From contig JAKOOG010000303.1 of NCBI GenBank assembly GCA_022701545.1, positions 1-41,029 of the forward strand: a stretch of 41,029 bases of DNA. Reading direction: 5' to 3'. Origin of the DNA: Weeksellaceae bacterium (GTDB lineage Bacteria; Bacteroidota; Bacteroidia; Flavobacteriales; Weeksellaceae). A program made the translations under genes and the position numbers. The notes under the pieces were generated by a model. That model was not told the DNA's origin, did no database searches, and saw nothing but the letters and a program-made list of their open reading frames with translations. Numbering within the stretch: position 1 is the stretch's first letter; each line of letters starts with the position of its first letter. Positions 38,891 through 41,029 of this stretch are shown one piece after another.

Positions 38891-38919
38891 CAAAGTTAGT
38901 GATTTTTTTATCGAAACAA
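38891..38919 (-). promoter_or_regulatory. Promoter of lipA
   Basis: TTG (38919-38917), an 18-bp spacer and TAACTTTG (38898-38891) on the minus strand, an exact consensus match, 20 bp before the ATG. Confidence 0.7.
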
Positions 38920-38945
38920 TCAAAGAGCGGGATTGATGAAACACA

Positions 38946-38953
38946 TAATTTTG
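38946..38953 (+). promoter_or_regulatory. -7 element of the secreted-protein gene
   Basis: TAATTTTG, an exact TAnnTTTG, 25 bp before the ATG at 38979 and divergent from the lipA promoter. No well-placed TTG. Confidence 0.4.
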
Positions 38954-38978
38954 TAATTTTAAAGTTTAAATTTAAATT

Positions 38979-39611
38979 ATGAAGACAGTATTTTGCCTGA
39001 CGCTGATGTTCCTCAGCACATTTTCTTTCGCACAGAAAGAATTCCAGCCTGAAGGCTCAACCATTATGGAAACGGTGGACGGTGATTTGGACGGTGATCA
39101 AATTCCGGAAAAAGTCATTGTTTATAATACAAAGGATACTGCTGAATATGGAAATATCCGTGAGATACAGATCCTCAAAAAAAACAATGGAAAATGGGCC
39201 ATTCTGGAAAAATCCAGAAATGCTGTTCTCAAAAGCGGGGACGGCGGAATGATGGGTGATCCGTATCAGCAAACCGAGATCCGGAAAGGAATCCTGATGA
39301 TTACCCAGGCCGGAGGAAGCAGCTGGAAATGGGGCTACACCGATAAATACCGGTTCCAGAACGGCCGTTTTGAGCTGATCGGCTATTCCTCAAGCGGTGG
39401 AAAACCCGAAGAATACTGGACGGATATTGATTTTAATCTATCGACCGGCCAATTAACTTTTGAAAAAGAGGTTGAAAATACCAAAGAGTACGGAAAATCA
39501 CAAAAGGAAACGTTGATAAAAAAAGGATTGAAAATAAATCTTCAGAACAGGAATCAGGAAAAACGCAGGGAAATTCTTCTGCCCAAAACGAAAGAGAAAG
39601 TTTATTTGTAA
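38979..39611 (+). CDS. Exported hypothetical protein (210 aa)
   Basis: Sec signal peptide MKTVFCLTLMFLSTFSFAQ, with cleavage after FAQ. The mature part opens with VDGDLDGDQIPEKVIVYN, a D-x-D-x-D-type loop like the calcium-binding repeats of FG-GAP and related secreted proteins. KSGDGGMMGDPYQQTEIRKGILMITQAGGSSWKWGY follows; the rest is charged with no domain I recognise. The C-terminus is strongly basic (RNQEKRREILLPKTKEKVYL). Likely periplasmic or surface-exposed. It resembles VCBS-like or hypothetical proteins of flavobacteria, without a known role. Confidence 0.75.
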   Translation: MKTVFCLTLMFLSTFSFAQKEFQPEGSTIMETVDGDLDGDQIPEKVIVYNTKDTAEYGNIREIQILKKNNGKWAILEKSRNAVLKSGDGGMMGDPYQQTEIRKGILMITQAGGSSWKWGYTDKYRFQNGRFELIGYSSSGGKPEEYWTDIDFNLSTGQLTFEKEVENTKEYGKSQKETLIKKGLKINLQNRNQEKRREILLPKTKEKVYL

Positions 39612-39642
39612 TTTGATGTCTGCTGCGTGGTTGATGAATAAA

Positions 39643-39677
39643 TAAACCTAATGGATTTCAAAAACCCGTTAGGTTTA
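39643..39677. terminator. Bidirectional terminator
   Basis: TAAACCTAATGG (39643-39654) and CCGTTAGGTTTA (39666-39677), 12 bp with one G-U. It serves the plus-strand secreted-protein gene and the minus-strand sigma gene, which converge here. Confidence 0.7.
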
Positions 39678-39685
39678 TTATTGTT

Positions 39686-40246
39686 TTAATTATCTTCAAA
39701 CTCATTGTTCTTTAACAGTTCTGCCAATACTTTTTTGGCACGCATCACCCGGACTTTGGTATTGGCGACTGAGATTCCCAGCTCTTCGGCGATTTCCCTG
39801 ATGCTTTTTTCCTCAAAAAACCGCAACCTGATAATATCCTGGTAGTTGGCATCCAGTGATTCTATGGTTTTGATGATCTTTTTCTGCTCTTCTTCGGAGA
39901 TCATCAGTTCTTCAGGGGATTTTGCATACTGGTTTTTCACCTCATCCAGATTTTCGGTCGGATCCTGGTTTTCCCGGGATTTTTTTCTCCAGAAGTCGAT
40001 AATGGTATTCTGGGCAATCGTCAGCACCCAGGTCTTAAACTGGAAATGCGGATCGTACATATCCAGCTTGGAAAGAACTTTGGAAAAAACATTGACCGTA
40101 ATTTCATCGGCATCATTTTCATCATGAATCTTCTTCATCACAAAAGAAAAGACATCCACCCAAAAGATGTTGATGAGCCTGGTCTGGGCCTTCTGGTCTT
40201 TTTCCTTTGCCTTACCGATGAGCTGGAAGAGTTGTTCGTCGTTCAT
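39686..40246 (-). CDS. ECF-type sigma-70 family RNA polymerase sigma factor
   Basis: A 186-aa sigma factor. Region 2 (about 10-85) has INIFWVDVFSFVMKKIHDENDADEITVNVFSKVLSKLDMY and FKTWVLTIAQNTIIDFWRKKS, for core binding and -10 recognition. Region 4 (about 125-180) has LDANYQDIIRLRFFEEKSIREIAEELGISVANTKVRVMRAKKVL, a standard helix-turn-helix. The track start at 40282 is TTG inside the promoter; the ATG at 40246 (MNDEQLFQLI) is better. No anti-sigma gene is adjacent. The predicted transcription start is within a few bases of the ATG, so the mRNA may be leaderless. Confidence 0.92.
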   Translation of the reverse strand: MNDEQLFQLIGKAKEKDQKAQTRLINIFWVDVFSFVMKKIHDENDADEITVNVFSKVLSKLDMYDPHFQFKTWVLTIAQNTIIDFWRKKSRENQDPTENLDEVKNQYAKSPEELMISEEEQKKIIKTIESLDANYQDIIRLRFFEEKSIREIAEELGISVANTKVRVMRAKKVLAELLKNNEFEDN

Positions 40247-40252
40247 TACAAA

Positions 40253-40282
40253 CAAATATAGCTGATTTTGACGGATGCACAA
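40253..40282 (-). promoter_or_regulatory. Promoter of the sigma factor gene
   Basis: TTG (40282-40280), a 19-bp spacer and TATATTTG (40260-40253) on the minus strand, an exact consensus match. It places transcription near 40247, next to the ATG at 40246. Confidence 0.7.
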
Positions 40283-40402
40283 AAAGCTCCGTAAAGATGG
40301 TGCTTAAAAACTGTAAATGAAAATTTTCAGCGCATCGGCAATTTGGGAGATAAACGCTAATCTCTTATCCGCTTTTTCCACCTACTTTACCACTGAATTT
40401 CT

Positions 40403-40410
40403 TATCTTTG
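40403..40410 (+). promoter_or_regulatory. -7 element of tyrS
   Basis: TATCTTTG, an exact TAnnTTTG, 27 bp before the tyrS ATG. No TTG at good spacing. I see no T-box leader. Confidence 0.45.
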
Positions 40411-40436
40411 CACCTTAAATTTTAAAGCAGAACCTA

Positions 40437-41029
40437 ATGAACTCTTTTATTGAAGAACTGAAATGGCGCGGTCTTTTTGCCGACATGATGCCCGGAACGG
40501 ATGAACAACTGGATAAGGAAATGACAACAGCCTACATCGGTTTTGATCCTACTGCAGATTCTTTACATATCGGAAGTCTTATCCAGATCAAAATCCTGGC
40601 GCATTTTCAGCAGCACGGCCACAAGCCGATTGCGTTGGTAGGAGGCGCTACCGGGATGATCGGTGATCCTTCGGGAAAATCTGCTGAAAGAAACCTGCTG
40701 GATGAAGCAACACTTTTTCATTATGTGGACTGCCTGAAAAACCAGCTTTCAAGATTCCTGGATTTCTCGGGAAGCGAGCCGAACAAAGCGGAACTGGTTA
40801 ACAATTACGACTGGATGAAGAATATTTCTTTCCTTGATTTTGCGAAAAATGTAGGAAAAAATATTACCGTTAATTACATGATGGCCAAAGATTCCGTAAA
40901 GAAAAGATTTTCCGGGGAATCGGGAGCTGACGGGATGAGCTTTACTGAATTCACCTATCAGCTGATCCAGGGATACGATTTTTTACATTTATACCAGAAC
41001 AATAATGTCAAGCTCCAGATGGGAGGCTC
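40437..41029 (+). CDS. tyrS: Tyrosyl-tRNA synthetase, 5' part (runs off the window)
   Basis: Attaches tyrosine to tRNA-Tyr. The frame is open from the ATG at 40437 to the edge (about 197 codons) and is absent from the track because it has no stop. The product begins [36 protein letters not shown] carries the class I HIGH-type motif (HIGS). [44 protein letters not shown] and [18 protein letters not shown] are conserved bacterial TyrRS segments. The KMSKS motif and the tRNA-binding C-terminal domain must lie beyond the window. Confidence 0.96.
   Translation, partial: MNSFIEELKWRGLFADMMPGTDEQLDKEMTTAYIGFDPTADSLHIGSLIQIKILAHFQQHGHKPIALVGGATGMIGDPSGKSAERNLLDEATLFHYVDCLKNQLSRFLDFSGSEPNKAELVNNYDWMKNISFLDFAKNVGKNITVNYMMAKDSVKKRFSGESGADGMSFTEFTYQLIQGYDFLHLYQNNNVKLQMGG

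Noticed and set aside
1-41029. CRISPR array
   Set aside because: No regularly spaced identical repeats of 24-40 bp seen; repeat clusters found are too few and irregular.

Overview
The window looks like chromosomal DNA from a flavobacterium of the Chryseobacterium type (family Weeksellaceae). Three things support this: low GC with an A-rich, Shine-Dalgarno-poor start context; many promoters that fit the Bacteroidota pattern TTG-N17-23-TAnnTTTG; and a gene set typical of the phylum (gldD, the Bacteroidota form of TssB/TssC, LytS/LytTR two-component genes, a SurA-like foldase, QueG, a class I photolyase paired with an SRPBCC protein). The genus is an inference. No tRNA, rRNA, CRISPR array, insertion sequence or prophage was recognised. 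The last gene, tyrS, runs off the right edge.

Layout. 0-2.1 kb: two terminator hairpins, a small zinc-ribbon-like gene, a cryptic mini-HTH gene and a divergent XRE regulator with a dyad between their promoters, then an unknown gene. 2.0-5.9 kb (minus strand): a possible 42-aa gene, the phrB-SRPBCC pair, and a YkuD_2 lipoprotein with a DUF2459 membrane protein. 5.9-9.5 kb: a possible 26-aa very basic peptide gene, queG, an outer-membrane barrel protein, a rhodanese and an HD phosphohydrolase. 9.7-16 kb (minus): alpha/beta hydrolase, nitronate monooxygenase-like flavoprotein, SurA-like foldase, PfkB kinase, gldD and mutY. 16.1-18.6 kb (minus): type VI secretion sheath genes tssB and tssC and a lipoprotein that may be TssQ. 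18.7-23.1 kb (minus): two M13 metallopeptidase paralogues. 23.4-28.7 kb: a 1132-aa GH18/deacetylase/GT2 fusion, cinA and a DUF7832-like gene. 29.1-35.4 kb: lipocalin, LytTR regulator, TPR histidine kinase, two SIMPL-domain proteins, a small lipoprotein and a SpoIIAA-like protein. 35.5-41 kb: MFS transporter with a divergent AraC regulator, lipA, a secreted protein, an ECF-type sigma factor and the start of tyrS.

How the genes may work together. The best candidate for an undescribed system is at 29.7-34.8 kb. A LytS-type histidine kinase and a LytTR response regulator lie beside two SIMPL-domain genes. Upstream of each SIMPL gene is the same pair of 9-bp direct repeats, TCACCAAGT-N12-TCACCAAGT (21 bp centre to centre). 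That is the geometry known for LytTR-domain binding sites. In both cases the pair lies 27-28 bp before the same variant -7 element, TAATTTTA. One pair lies in the intergenic region shared with the kinase promoter. I infer a small local envelope-stress or cell-surface regulon with possible autoregulation.

Other items of interest are the two very small genes, the sheath genes without the rest of a T6SS, the three-domain polysaccharide enzyme, and several families of intergenic repeats, including a 238-bp element with 23-bp inverted ends.
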